A stretch of 64,000 bases of DNA from SIG653 sp964509125 (GTDB lineage: Bacteria; Bacillota; Clostridia; Oscillospirales; CAG-382). Made by a program: the position numbers and the translations under genes. Positions 53,349-62,569 of this stretch are shown one piece after another. The notes under the pieces are model-generated. The model did no database searches. It was not told the origin of the DNA and worked only from the letters and a program-made list of their open reading frames with translations. Location of the stretch: positions 62,001 through 126,000 of the forward strand of contig CAZDVZ010000001.1 of NCBI GenBank assembly GCA_964509125.1. Reading direction: 5' to 3'. Numbering within the stretch: the first letter of the stretch is position 1; each line of letters begins with the position of its first letter.

Positions 53349-54284
53349 ATGAAACGAAAAATTATCGCAGCGGCTTTAACGGTTGTTATGTTATTTGCTT
53401 TTTCTGCTGTATGTTTAGCAGATGAGTATGCTTTTGAAATGGAAGCAAGCTCTGATACAAAAACGGCAAATAACGGTGATACATTCTCTGTTACCTTTTA
53501 TGTAAATAAAATATCTCACGCCGATGGTATTCTTGCCATTGATGCATATATTCGCTATAACCCTTCCCATTTAAAACTGGCAGGAATAGAAGGTATAGTT
53601 CCTTCTTCGTGGGAAAAGTATGATCTTATTTATAGCGAAAACTCAAAAGGTGCGGAAACAGAAGTTGAAATGAGATTTTTCTGGGATGGATCTAACTTCA
53701 CCAAAGACATTTCAGTATTTGCTGACGATCAATTTGGGTTTAAAGTTGATTTTAATGTCATTACGGCAAATTCTGTAAGTAGCAGTGTGGTTGTGGTGAA
53801 TGATAACCTTTCCGGTACAACAGGACTTAGTTCCCTTGAAAGCGTATCCGGTCTTGGAACTTCCTACACGATAAGCCTTAATAAAACCAATAGCGCTGTC
53901 GATGATAATAGTGGTGAAGATATGAGTTCATCTTTCGATGGAAATACCGGAGATCAATCTGTAAATTCTGATGAATCCCAAACTACATCCGAGAACTCAT
54001 CATCTTTGGAAGAAACATCGTCCCCAAGCGGAGAATCACCGTCCGATGAAGGTGATTCGGCAGAAGATATTGATGATGTTAACTCTCAGACCCCTTCCGA
54101 TGCTTCTTTGGAAGGTAGTTCCGCAATGGCAAACGATTCAGATGTGTCATCGTCCGAAGGGTCCGGCGGGTTTGGTTTCATCGGATGGATAGCAGTTGTT
54201 TGCATTATCATTGCAGGCGTTGCAGTTGTGGTTTATGTTCTTAAAAACAAAAAAAACGATATGAATCCGGTAAACCCCGGTTAA
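53349..54284 (+). CDS. Cohesin-like domain protein with C-terminal membrane anchor
   Basis: A 311-residue surface protein. The signal peptide is residues 1-24 (ending AVCLADE). A cohesin-like domain at about 25-175 has TANNGDTFSVTFYVNKI, AIDAYIRYNPSHLKLAG and FGFKVDFNVIT. A Ser/Asp/Glu-rich linker (about 180-270) and a C-terminal membrane helix (IGWIAVVCIIIAGVAVVVYVL) with a Lys-rich tail follow. This is the plan of a cell-surface anchor for dockerin-bearing proteins. Dockerin genes at 36517 and 37602 could encode partners, but matching is untested. GAAAGGGG precedes the ATG. Confidence 0.75.
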   Translation: MKRKIIAAALTVVMLFAFSAVCLADEYAFEMEASSDTKTANNGDTFSVTFYVNKISHADGILAIDAYIRYNPSHLKLAGIEGIVPSSWEKYDLIYSENSKGAETEVEMRFFWDGSNFTKDISVFADDQFGFKVDFNVITANSVSSSVVVVNDNLSGTTGLSSLESVSGLGTSYTISLNKTNSAVDDNSGEDMSSSFDGNTGDQSVNSDESQTTSENSSSLEETSSPSGESPSDEGDSAEDIDDVNSQTPSDASLEGSSAMANDSDVSSSEGSGGFGFIGWIAVVCIIIAGVAVVVYVLKNKKNDMNPVNPG

Positions 54285-54297
54285 TTTGATCATAAAA

Positions 54298-54341
54298 AAA
54301 TTTGAAGCTTTTTATTTCTAAAATAAAAAAGCTTCAAATTT
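54298..54341 (+). terminator. Long AT-rich terminator hairpin
   Basis: AAATTTGAAGCTTTTTATTT pairs with AAATAAAAAAGCTTCAAATTT, with one bulge. It lies about 14 nt past the stop of the cohesin-like gene. Confidence 0.7.
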
Positions 54342-54371
54342 ACATATAATGCTTAAAGAGAGGAAACCGAG

Positions 54372-55628
54372 ATGAAAAAATATGATATTGCAGTTATAGG
54401 CGGCGGTTTTGCAGGTGTTGGTGCGGCAATAGCCGCGGGGCGCGAGGGCAAGAAAGTTATTTTGATTGAGAAATATAACTGTTTGGGCGGTGCCGCTGCG
54501 TTTGACCTTGTAAATCCTTTTATGAAATATTGGACCACCTTTGACGGTAAGCGTGTTGATCTTAGTGCGGGTATATTTACTGAGATAGTTCAAAAATTAA
54601 ATGAATATAATGCAATTTGCAAACATGATCCTAAGTGTTTCAACGAAGAAGTTTTAAAGCTGATATTAAACCGCATGATAATAGAAGCGGGTGTTAATTT
54701 GCTTTATCAAACATACGTAACAGGCGTCATAAAAGAGAATGGTGAAATTAAAGCAGTTAAAGTGTCCAATGTTTCGGGCAATAGTGAAATATATGCAGAT
54801 TATTTCATTGATGCCACGGGAGACGCAAATTTGTCTGCTCTTGCAGAATGTCCGTTTAATTTAGGCAGAGAAAGTGACAATCTTTGCCAACCTATGACTC
54901 TTTGTTTCAGAGTTGCGAACATGGATCAAGGGCTGTTTTTCAAAAAAAGACAGGAAATCGATATTCTTTATAATCAATTTCAAAAAGAGGGAAAGATCAA
55001 AAATCCAAGAGAAAATGTTTTGATATTTTTCACGGTTTTAGATGGAATTATGCATTTTAACACAACAAGAGTTGTAAAACTTGATCCGACAAACGCCGAA
55101 GATGTAACAAAGGCAGAAATTGAAGCAAGAGAGCAAGTTTTTGAAATGCACAACTTCCTTAAAGAAAACTTTGAAGCTTTCAAAGATAGCGTCGTTATAT
55201 CTACGGGTATTCAGATCGGTGTTAGAGAGAGCCGTATGATTCAAGGCGAATATACTCTTACAAAGAATGATTTATTGGCTTTCACTCACTTTGAAGACGG
55301 CATTGCTGCTTGCAATTATGATATAGATATTCACAGTCCCGACGGCAGTGGAACAAGTCACTACTTTTTCCCCGAAGGAAAATACTACACAATTCCTTAT
55401 AGATGCCTTATTCCAAAGGGCGTAAACAATCTTTTGGTTGCAGGAAGATGCGTTTCCGCTGATCATGATGCACAAGCTTCGTTAAGAATTATGCCTGTTT
55501 GCTGTACGTTAGGTGAGGCCGCCGGCGTTGCCGCTTCTCTGGCTCATACATCGGACGTTTCTGTAAGAGACGTAGATGTTAAGGAATTGAGAAGTAAGCT
55601 CAGAGAGAAAAATGCTTTTATAGATTGA
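54372..55628 (+). CDS. FAD-dependent oxidoreductase (FAD_oxidored family)
   Basis: A 418-residue flavoprotein. The N-terminal dinucleotide fold is IAVIGGGFAGVGAAIAAGREG, followed by VILIEKYNCLGGAA. The C-terminal part has RCLIPKGVNNLLVAGRCVS and RIMPVCCTLGEAAGVAA, typical of this family. The acceptor and substrate are unknown; relatives are found in Clostridia and Bacteroidetes beside glycan-use genes. AGAGAGGAAACC precedes the ATG. It appears to be a single gene, with a branched hairpin at 55652. Confidence 0.85.
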   Translation: MKKYDIAVIGGGFAGVGAAIAAGREGKKVILIEKYNCLGGAAAFDLVNPFMKYWTTFDGKRVDLSAGIFTEIVQKLNEYNAICKHDPKCFNEEVLKLILNRMIIEAGVNLLYQTYVTGVIKENGEIKAVKVSNVSGNSEIYADYFIDATGDANLSALAECPFNLGRESDNLCQPMTLCFRVANMDQGLFFKKRQEIDILYNQFQKEGKIKNPRENVLIFFTVLDGIMHFNTTRVVKLDPTNAEDVTKAEIEAREQVFEMHNFLKENFEAFKDSVVISTGIQIGVRESRMIQGEYTLTKNDLLAFTHFEDGIAACNYDIDIHSPDGSGTSHYFFPEGKYYTIPYRCLIPKGVNNLLVAGRCVSADHDAQASLRIMPVCCTLGEAAGVAASLAHTSDVSVRDVDVKELRSKLREKNAFID

Positions 55629-55651
55629 TATAAAACTCTAAAAATGAAAAT

Positions 55652-55726
55652 TCCCCTTAGAATCCTCTTTAGGCAAAAGAAATCCAAATACATTTTGCCT
55701 AAGTTTGTGAAGAAATCTAAGGGGAT
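55652..55726 (+). terminator. Branched hairpin after the FAD oxidoreductase
   Basis: Outer arms CCCCTTAGA/TCTAAGGGG enclose an inner stem TTTAGGCAAAA/TTTTGCCTAA. T-rich sequence follows. It is probably the terminator, though the long nested form is unusual. The rest of 55727-55932 shows no gene. Confidence 0.65.
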
Positions 55727-55932
55727 TTATTTAGTTAAAAGAGATTCAAAACCTTGATGTATCGAAGGAACATTTTGAATATCCTCTTATAAAAAACAAT
55801 TTATCGTGGGATCCTCGATGAAATGATTTGAAAATAAACTATATGTGGAAAAAGTGATATAAAAAGTCGTAACTGCAAAACACAAATATATAACAACCCA
55901 ATAATATGCTTTGAAAAAAATGTTAAAAGGTA

Positions 55933-55964
55933 ATCGGATGTGAAAATCTGTTTTCACATCCGAT
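55933..55964 (-). terminator. Terminator-like hairpin after the Cthe_2159-like gene
   Basis: ATCGGATGTGAAAA and its exact complement form a 14-bp stem with a 4-nt loop. It lies about 20 nt past the minus-strand stop and is closely similar to the hairpin at 40799-40830. Confidence 0.7.
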
Positions 55965-55986
55965 CTTTTGGTTTATTAAAATTTTA

Positions 55987-57930
55987 CTAACGTCCGGGTT
56001 TTTGAGGTCTCGTTGTGCCTCCTTGCATACCACCCTGCATTCCACCCTGCATACCGCCCTGCATACCGCCTTGCATACCGCCTTGCATTCCACTATTGCC
56101 GCCGGCGACGGTGGAGTATTGTGAAATGCTGGAAATTAAGGATCCCCCACTGTAACTATTAGAGGAATAAAGGCCGTTTACGCATTCTCCGCTTCCTGTT
56201 CCGCCTACATATATGCTATAGGTTTCACCTGTTTTAAGTTCGGGAGAAGAAAAAACTAAGTGTCCGAATTGTTTTGAGGTTTTAAATACGATTATAGCGT
56301 TTCCGGAAGAATCTTTAATTGCTATTGTAGTTCCCGCAGATCCGTTGCAATATGATCCGAAAGTACATTGCGTTGTTCCGGTTGTGCTGCTTAATATCTC
56401 GTTCGCCATACCGCTGCTACCTATAGATAAAAGTGTTCCGCCTGTGATAGTAATGCTTCCATTATGATCGATTGAGCTGTTTCCACCGTTTGTAGGCCCT
56501 TCACAAAGAATGGTGCCACCGGAAATTGAAATGCTTCCGTTAGAGTCCAAACCGTCTCCTGAGGCGTTGACGTAAAGTAAACCGCCACTTATCTTAACTT
56601 GACAGTTTGAATTGTTTTGCATTCCGCCCATTCCGCTACTTCCTGAACCATCGGATGCGTTCAATCCGTCATCAGACGCTTTTACCGTTGTTGTACCGCC
56701 TGATATGTTAATCTTTAATGCTTCGATTCCTTCGTATGAACGCGTAATATTGATTTCACCGCCGATAATGTTAATGGTATTATCCGCATGAATGCCATCA
56801 TCTCCCGAAGAAACAGTTATTTTTCCGTCTTTTATGTTTACAGTACCGTTTGAGTGAACAGCATCGTCGGTAGATGTGACAGAAATAGTTCCACCTGATA
56901 TAGTAATATCATTTGTACCTTTAATACCTTTTTTGGAGTCGGTAGAGCTTGAAGCTCCGCTTCCCGAGTTAATATTAATAGTACCGCCGCTAATACACAC
57001 GCCGTTTTCACCTTGAATACCATCTAAGGCAGAGGTGATTTTGATATTTCCATCTTCGATATTTACAAATCCAACATTTCCGCCATTGGCATTTGATGAT
57101 TGTATTCCGTCTGCGCCTGAATTTATGGTAATGTTACCGCCGCATATACCAACGCAGTCTTTTCCTTTGATACCGTCATTTTTTGATGTTACGTTTATTG
57201 TGCCGTCGCAAATTTTCAACTTGTCTTTACATTGAATTCCGTTTTTAAATGATGCTTCAACAATAAGAGTGCCTTTTCCGTTGAAAGTCAAATCGTCTTT
57301 GGAGAATATGGCGGCGGAAGGCTCTTCATTCTCCGCATCGTCATAAGTATAGCTTTCGCCATCCTTGAAAGTATTTACCGTTCCTTCGGAAAGAGTTACA
57401 ACAACTTTATCCGCAGATGCGACGTAAAGAGGAGCGGATGTTTCACAAACCACAGAAACACCATTTAATATCAATCTAACAGGTTTTGAATCGGAAGAGT
57501 CAACGATAATTCTTCCCAAGAGACTTCCGCTTAAAATGTATGTTCCGCTTTGGGATATGGTAACTGTCCCTCCGTCATTTTTTGCGCCTTGTCCGTTTAT
57601 TGTTACAGACGTCCCGTCGCAAGTTATGGTGGTAGTTTCGTTTTCTTCAAAATCCACCTTCAGATCTGTTTCTTTGTAAGAAACATTATAATCTAAATTT
57701 TCTGCTGTTCCATTTTCTGTAACTTGTGAATTGTTCTCCTTTTCCTGCTCAAAAATACCATCACTTTCGCTGTTGGTTTCGCTTTCGGCTGTTGAATTTG
57801 TACCATCTGCAGAGCTTGTAAAGGAATCAGAAATGGATATGCTTTCCGATGACTCTTCATTACTACACGAGGAAAGAATCAACGAAGCGAGTATTAAAGA
57901 AATTATAATTGGAAAAAAATGTTTTTTCAA
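55987..57930 (-). CDS. Cthe_2159-like carbohydrate-binding beta-helix lipoprotein
   Basis: About 647 residues. The start is probably the TTG at 57930, 8 nt after AGAAGG; a GTG at 57939 overlaps that site. The signal peptide ends in the lipobox LSSC (near residue 22). After an acidic Ser linker, TVTISQSGTYILSGSLLGRI and LILNGVSVVC match the start of the Cthe_2159 family, a parallel beta-helix binding polygalacturonate-type glycans. Regular turns such as NIKDGKITVSSGDDGIHADN continue to about residue 530. The tail has six GMQG-type repeats and ends TTRPQKPGR. It follows copA in the same direction. Confidence 0.85.
   Translation of the reverse strand: MKKHFFPIIISLILASLILSSCSNEESSESISISDSFTSSADGTNSTAESETNSESDGIFEQEKENNSQVTENGTAENLDYNVSYKETDLKVDFEENETTTITCDGTSVTINGQGAKNDGGTVTISQSGTYILSGSLLGRIIVDSSDSKPVRLILNGVSVVCETSAPLYVASADKVVVTLSEGTVNTFKDGESYTYDDAENEEPSAAIFSKDDLTFNGKGTLIVEASFKNGIQCKDKLKICDGTINVTSKNDGIKGKDCVGICGGNITINSGADGIQSSNANGGNVGFVNIEDGNIKITSALDGIQGENGVCISGGTININSGSGASSSTDSKKGIKGTNDITISGGTISVTSTDDAVHSNGTVNIKDGKITVSSGDDGIHADNTINIIGGEINITRSYEGIEALKINISGGTTTVKASDDGLNASDGSGSSGMGGMQNNSNCQVKISGGLLYVNASGDGLDSNGSISISGGTILCEGPTNGGNSSIDHNGSITITGGTLLSIGSSGMANEILSSTTGTTQCTFGSYCNGSAGTTIAIKDSSGNAIIVFKTSKQFGHLVFSSPELKTGETYSIYVGGTGSGECVNGLYSSNSYSGGSLISSISQYSTVAGGNSGMQGGMQGGMQGGMQGGMQGGMQGGTTRPQKPGR
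56030..56100 (-). repeat. 12-bp tandem repeats encoding Gly-Met-Gln-Gly
   Basis: About six 12-bp units near the 3' end of the Cthe_2159-like gene encode (GMQG)n. Units are nearly identical, so the copy number may vary. Confidence 0.8.
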
Positions 57931-57995
57931 AGTGTTCACCTTCTGTGCGCATAGTTTTTACAAGAGGATTATATTTTCCCAGGCTTAAATATAAC

Positions 57996-60086
57996 TTAAA
58001 TTCTTTTAAATCTCAATCTTAATGAATTTGTTACAACGCAAATTGAGCTCATGCTCATTGCCAGAGCGGCAATTGGTGGAGACATCTCCAAAAACGGAAT
58101 TGCTCCTGCTGCAATAGGAATACAAATAGAATTGTAAATAAGTGCCCAAAATAAATTTTGTTTTATTATGGAAAGTGAGTTTCTCCCTAATTTTACTGCA
58201 GAAGAAACTTTGGTAAGGTTTTCGGACATTGTAACTATATCTGCGGCTTCAACAGAAATGTCTGTTCCGCTACTAACTGCAATGCCTACATTGGCACTTA
58301 TAAGGGAAGGCGCATCATTTGTGCCGTCTCCGACCATAATCACCTTTTCGCCTTTTTCCTTCAAGGAACGTATATATTTTTCTTTATCTGAAGGAAGGAG
58401 AGAAAATTTATATTCGTCAATCCCTGTCAGAGTAGCAATTTCGGTTACGCTGCTTTCGTTATCGCCACTTAACATAACTACTTTTATACCCATAGCTTTA
58501 AGACGTGATACGCATTCCGAGGCATCGTCTCGCGGCACGTCCGAAAGAGCGATATATCCAATGTATTTTTCGTCCGCCGCAAAATAAAGAACGGTTTTTC
58601 CTTTTTCAGTGATGAGCGGAACAGAAATATTGTTGTCTTCCATTAACTTAAGATTGCCGCCAAGAATGCGTTTGTTGTCTAAAAAAGCCTCAACTCCTCT
58701 ACCGGGAATCGTTGAGAAGCCTGTAACTTTTTCGGGTTCTATGTGCTTATAATAATCTTTTATGGCATATGCCGTTGGATGTGAGCTTTGCGCCTCAATG
58801 GAGGCGGCATATCTCCCTAAAAGTTGGGGATCGTTTCCCTCTGCGTCTGTCACTGTAAGCTTTCCGGTTGTGACAGTTCCCGTTTTATCAAAAATTACAG
58901 TGGTTGTTCGTCCCGTTTCTTCAAGGGCGGCGGCGTTTTTGATGAGTATTCCTTTGCTTGCGCCTTTTCCCACTGCAGCCATTACTGCCGCAGGGGTCGC
59001 AAGCCCCAAAGCGCACGGGCAGGAAACGACCAAAACTGCTACCGCGTGACTTATTGCCGCAGATAGATCCCCAAATACTGCGTGACATAATCCTGTAACA
59101 AGTGCCGCCAAAATAACTGCGGGCACAAAAAACTTGCTGATTTTGTCTGCAAATCGTGCAATTGGTGCTTTTGTGGCAGAGGCTTCTTCCATGAGGGATG
59201 CGATTTTATCTACAACTCTGTCGCCACCAACGCTTAACGCCTCCATTTTTACGTATCCGGATAAATTTATGGAAGAAGAAATTATCTCGTCGCCAACGGA
59301 AAGGTCAGCGGGCAAGCTTTCACCGGTTATGGCGCTTGTGTCAAAAGAAGCGTTCCCTTCAATTATGATACCGTCAACGGGAACAGTTGCCCCTTCTTTT
59401 ATTATAACAACGTCACCCTCTATAATTTCAGAAACCGGTATTGTGTAAATGCCGTTTCCTCTTTCCACCTCTGCTGTGTCGGGGATGAGGCTCATAAATT
59501 CTCCTATGGAGTCAAATGCTTTTTTCTTAACATTGCTTTCAATGTATTTTCCCAGCGAGACTACCGTGAAGATCATAATTGCCCCGTCAAAATAATAATT
59601 TCCACCATTTAAAATGGAAAAAGTGCTATATGCAATAGAGGCGGTAACACCGGTTATTACTAAAGATTCCATGTTGGGTGAAAGGGAGATAAAGCCTTTT
59701 ATCCCTCTTGAAAAATACTGAGCGCAGATAATACACGTTGCGACAGAAAGGGAAAGCTGAACGATGCCGGATATTATGTGATCATCGATGAAATGCATCG
59801 CTAAGTGGGAAAGGATCATGATCAGGACGCAAATGATGATTCTTATTCCGGGATGATCACTCTTTGCTTCTTTGGGCTCTTTTCCCTTTTCGTAAATTTC
59901 AAATCCAAGACCTTTTACTGCTTTAATAATTTCTGCGTCGCTTTCACCGTCAAATTCCACGTTAAGATATCCGGAAGCGAGGGATGCTGTGGCAGATTTT
60001 ACATTCTCCATGGAACATAGCTTGCTTTCAATGGAGTTTACGCATGACTGGCATCTTATTGTTTGGACTTTGTATGTTTTTTTCAT
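57996..60086 (-). CDS. copA: Copper-exporting P1B-type ATPase
   Basis: A 696-residue heavy-metal pump. An N-terminal HMA domain has the metal motif C12-QS-C15 (IRCQSC). Eight membrane helices, the actuator motif ITGESLPAD, the channel motif SCPCALGLATPAAV, the phosphorylation loop FDKTGTVTTGK and VGDGTNDAPSLISANVG follow. The last helices contain the Tyr/Asn/Met-Ser-type ligands of Cu+ pumps (YNSICIP, MSMSSICVVTNSLRLRF). It exports Cu+ from the cytoplasm. No CopZ or CsoR gene is adjacent. It lies 51 nt downstream of the SufB-like gene, with an AAGGAAGG Shine-Dalgarno. Confidence 0.92.
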   Translation of the reverse strand: MKKTYKVQTIRCQSCVNSIESKLCSMENVKSATASLASGYLNVEFDGESDAEIIKAVKGLGFEIYEKGKEPKEAKSDHPGIRIIICVLIMILSHLAMHFIDDHIISGIVQLSLSVATCIICAQYFSRGIKGFISLSPNMESLVITGVTASIAYSTFSILNGGNYYFDGAIMIFTVVSLGKYIESNVKKKAFDSIGEFMSLIPDTAEVERGNGIYTIPVSEIIEGDVVIIKEGATVPVDGIIIEGNASFDTSAITGESLPADLSVGDEIISSSINLSGYVKMEALSVGGDRVVDKIASLMEEASATKAPIARFADKISKFFVPAVILAALVTGLCHAVFGDLSAAISHAVAVLVVSCPCALGLATPAAVMAAVGKGASKGILIKNAAALEETGRTTTVIFDKTGTVTTGKLTVTDAEGNDPQLLGRYAASIEAQSSHPTAYAIKDYYKHIEPEKVTGFSTIPGRGVEAFLDNKRILGGNLKLMEDNNISVPLITEKGKTVLYFAADEKYIGYIALSDVPRDDASECVSRLKAMGIKVVMLSGDNESSVTEIATLTGIDEYKFSLLPSDKEKYIRSLKEKGEKVIMVGDGTNDAPSLISANVGIAVSSGTDISVEAADIVTMSENLTKVSSAVKLGRNSLSIIKQNLFWALIYNSICIPIAAGAIPFLEMSPPIAALAMSMSSICVVTNSLRLRFKRI

Positions 60087-60137
60087 CTGTAATAGCCTTC
60101 CTTGAGGTGATTAAAATATGAAAAAGAGGGCTTTGAA

Positions 60138-61100
60138 TCACTCCAAAAAACCCTCAACTATTACTGTTTCTGCTTCTTCTGTGTCTAACCCCAATGTTTG
60201 AAGTTTGAGAAGCTGCTCGTTATTTATTCTACCTATAGCGGCTTCGTGTATCATTTCTGCATTTGCGTTGTTGGCAACAATTTCGGGAATGGAAGTTACC
60301 ACTGCGTTATTCATAATAATAGAATCGCACTGAATGTGAGCGGCGCAAGGAGCATTTCCTATGGCGCGTGGATGAAAAATTTGCTTCGAAGAATCCCTCG
60401 CAACAGATCTGGATATCACCCTCAAGGACGAACCTTCTCCATCAAGAGAGATATCAACATCGGATTTTGCAATTTGGTCATCGTGTGTGACCAACCGCTC
60501 TGTCATGTTAAGCTTGGCGTTTTTTCCAACTTTTGCAAAAGTTCTGCGGTCTGTGGATGTTACACCTTCAATTTGTGTTGTGTCCAGATCGAAAACAGAA
60601 TTTTCTTCCATATATATCTCAGTGATGGGATTCATTATTTTACTTCCCTCACCGCCGCCAAAGTGTTTTTCGATGTATTTTACTTTTGCACCTTTAGATA
60701 AATGAAATGCGTGTACTCCGTCATGCCTACTTGAGTTGCAGCTGTCACTGTTGTGTATTCCGCATCCGGCAACAATTTCACATTCTGCATTTTCTCCAAC
60801 GTAAAAATCGTTATATACAAGTTCGGAAATGCCGCCATCCGTTATGATTACGGGGATATGCACTTTTTCACCTTTGGAATTTGGTTTGATATATATGTCA
60901 ATGCCGCTTTTTTCTGTTTTGGGTTTTATTTGTACATTTTCCGTAGACTGTCTTATTACGCCTTCGCCATTTTTTCGAACATTAACCGCACCTTCGGGAA
61001 TGACAGGCATATCCGCAATGGTTTTCAGCAGAGAAAAATCATCTATAGATAATAATTTTTTTGAAAGATTTAAAAGGTCAGATGCCATTTGTTTATCCAT
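60138..61100 (-). CDS. sufB: SufB/SufD-family Fe-S assembly protein (SmsB-like)
   Basis: About 320 residues from the ATG at 61100. The right-handed beta-helix core and the family block IPVIITDGGISELVYNDFYVG are present, followed by CGIHNSDSCNSSRHDGVHAFHL and the C-terminal RSVARDSSKQIFHPRAIGNAPCAAHIQCDSIIMN segment (key residues His and Cys near 258-270). It is shorter than E. coli SufB (about 495). Together with the SufC-like ATPase directly upstream it forms a two-gene pair without SufD, SufS or SufU, matching the minimal SmsCB system described in archaea and anaerobic bacteria. Confidence 0.85.
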   Translation of the reverse strand: MDKQMASDLLNLSKKLLSIDDFSLLKTIADMPVIPEGAVNVRKNGEGVIRQSTENVQIKPKTEKSGIDIYIKPNSKGEKVHIPVIITDGGISELVYNDFYVGENAECEIVAGCGIHNSDSCNSSRHDGVHAFHLSKGAKVKYIEKHFGGGEGSKIMNPITEIYMEENSVFDLDTTQIEGVTSTDRRTFAKVGKNAKLNMTERLVTHDDQIAKSDVDISLDGEGSSLRVISRSVARDSSKQIFHPRAIGNAPCAAHIQCDSIIMNNAVVTSIPEIVANNANAEMIHEAAIGRINNEQLLKLQTLGLDTEEAETVIVEGFLE

Positions 61101-61110
61101 CCGTGTTATT

Positions 61111-61812
61111 TTATTTGAGTAAACTACAGGATTTATTAAAAAACCCCGAAAGTTTTGGAAGCATTTCACCACCGGGTGCAATTTCTGATATTTTGCCTCC
61201 GGAAATAACTGCAATTCTGTCAGCAAGCTGCATTATTCGTTCCTGGTGAGAAATGATTATTGTTGTACCTTTTCCTTTTTGTGCGCCGAAAGTGTCAACA
61301 AGCATATTAAAGCTCCAAAGATCAATTCCCGCTTCCGGTTCGTCATATATGGAAATTTTCAAGTTCCTTGCTAAAATAGAAGCAACTTCAATCCTTTTAA
61401 GTTCTCCGCCTGAAAGAGAAGTATCCAATGGGCGGTTTAAATATTCTTTTTGGCAAAGGCCAACTTTTGAAAGGAGATTGCAACAGCAATCCTCGCTGAA
61501 TTTATCGCCGCAAGCTATAGAAAGTAACTTTTTTACAGTAAGCCCTTTAAAGCGGGGAGGGGTTTGAAATGCATAGCCAATGCCTTTTTTTGCCCTTTCT
61601 GTTATGGGGAGAGACGTAATATCTTCTCCATCTAAAATAATTTGTCCCGATGTGGGCGAAACTATGCCCATGATTATTTTTGCCAGCGTTGTTTTGCCAC
61701 CACCGTTGGGGCCCGTGAAAAGGAGGATCTCTCCATCGTTCACCGTGAGACTTATGTCGTTTATTATTGTTTTGTTGTCTGCTGTAAAGATAATATTTTT
61801 TAGTTCAAGCAT
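61111..61812 (-). CDS. sufC: SufC-like ATPase of Fe-S assembly (SmsC-like)
   Basis: About 233 residues from the ATG at 61812; a TTG at 61827 is an alternative. Walker A is GPNGGGKTTLAKI, the signature LSGGELKRIEVASIL, and Walker B SIYDEPEAGIDLWSF. The last has the SufC-type EPEAGIDLW rather than the transporter-type DEPT. Helix block FQTPPRFKGLTVKKLL fits binding to a SufB partner. No Cys-desulfurase or scaffold is nearby. The start overlaps the region of the cpsB stop, so it is translated from the EPS operon messenger. Confidence 0.9.
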   Translation of the reverse strand: MLELKNIIFTADNKTIINDISLTVNDGEILLFTGPNGGGKTTLAKIIMGIVSPTSGQIILDGEDITSLPITERAKKGIGYAFQTPPRFKGLTVKKLLSIACGDKFSEDCCCNLLSKVGLCQKEYLNRPLDTSLSGGELKRIEVASILARNLKISIYDEPEAGIDLWSFNMLVDTFGAQKGKGTTIIISHQERIMQLADRIAVISGGKISEIAPGGEMLPKLSGFFNKSCSLLK

Positions 61813-61816
61813 ATTA

Positions 61817-62554
61817 TTAGTCGGCAACTATATCGTTAAAAGAGTTGTCCGAATCCTTTTTAACTTTTTTTAAAATTCCCTTTGAAACATCTGTTACATA
61901 GTCAAAGGCTTCTTCGTCTAAAAATGATAACCCTGTTTTTATATCCCGGATGTATGTTTTGTTGTGTATATCCGACCCTATAACGCCAATATACCCCTTT
62001 TCCAAAAATTTAATCAGCTTTTTCCTGTGGAAAAATTTGGATAGAGATGAGACGTTTATTTGAGCAACGCACCCCATTTCCAAAAGGGAAACAAGATTTT
62101 TTTCTTTCATCAAGAAAGGGTATCTGTCGATGTGTGCAAGGATCGGTATAATATTGTGAGAATACACAAGCTGCCTGAGCATGGCTTCTGTGGAGTTTGT
62201 GAGTTCTTGTTCATACAAAAGCTCTGTAAGCATAAATTTTCCGCCGTTATCAATGGTAAGAGGCGTCAAGTCCTCGTTGTTGAAAATTATAGGCTCAAGA
62301 TATGCTTCGCATCCCAAATGAAGCTTTGGAACGGGCGTTTGTTTTTCGCTTAAAGCTTTTGCAAAAATTTCACATGATGCTTTTCTTCTTGCGGCAAATT
62401 CTTCTACGTTTTCTTTGCCGGGATAAAAATGAGGAGATAAGATTACATGAGATGCCCCAAGAGATTGCATAGTCTCAAGGAGAAACAAGGAATCTTCAAC
62501 GGTTTTGGCACCGTCATCAATGCCGGGAAGAATATGTGTGTGGAAATCAACCAT
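61817..62554 (-). CDS. cpsB: Tyrosine-protein phosphatase CpsB/YwqE (PHP family)
   Basis: A 245-residue metal-dependent phosphatase that removes phosphate from the BY-kinase CpsD. The PHP metal motifs are MVDFHTHILPGIDDGA at the N-terminus, VILSPHFYPGKENVEEF, LAHIDRYPF and VIGSDIHN, in the usual order. A Shine-Dalgarno GGAGAC precedes the ATG. It lies 15 nt after cpsD and 4 nt before the sufC-like start, so EPS control genes and Fe-S assembly share a transcript. Confidence 0.93.
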   Translation of the reverse strand: MVDFHTHILPGIDDGAKTVEDSLFLLETMQSLGASHVILSPHFYPGKENVEEFAARRKASCEIFAKALSEKQTPVPKLHLGCEAYLEPIIFNNEDLTPLTIDNGGKFMLTELLYEQELTNSTEAMLRQLVYSHNIIPILAHIDRYPFLMKEKNLVSLLEMGCVAQINVSSLSKFFHRKKLIKFLEKGYIGVIGSDIHNKTYIRDIKTGLSFLDEEAFDYVTDVSKGILKKVKKDSDNSFNDIVAD

Positions 62555-62569
62555 TTTTGTGTCTCCGCG

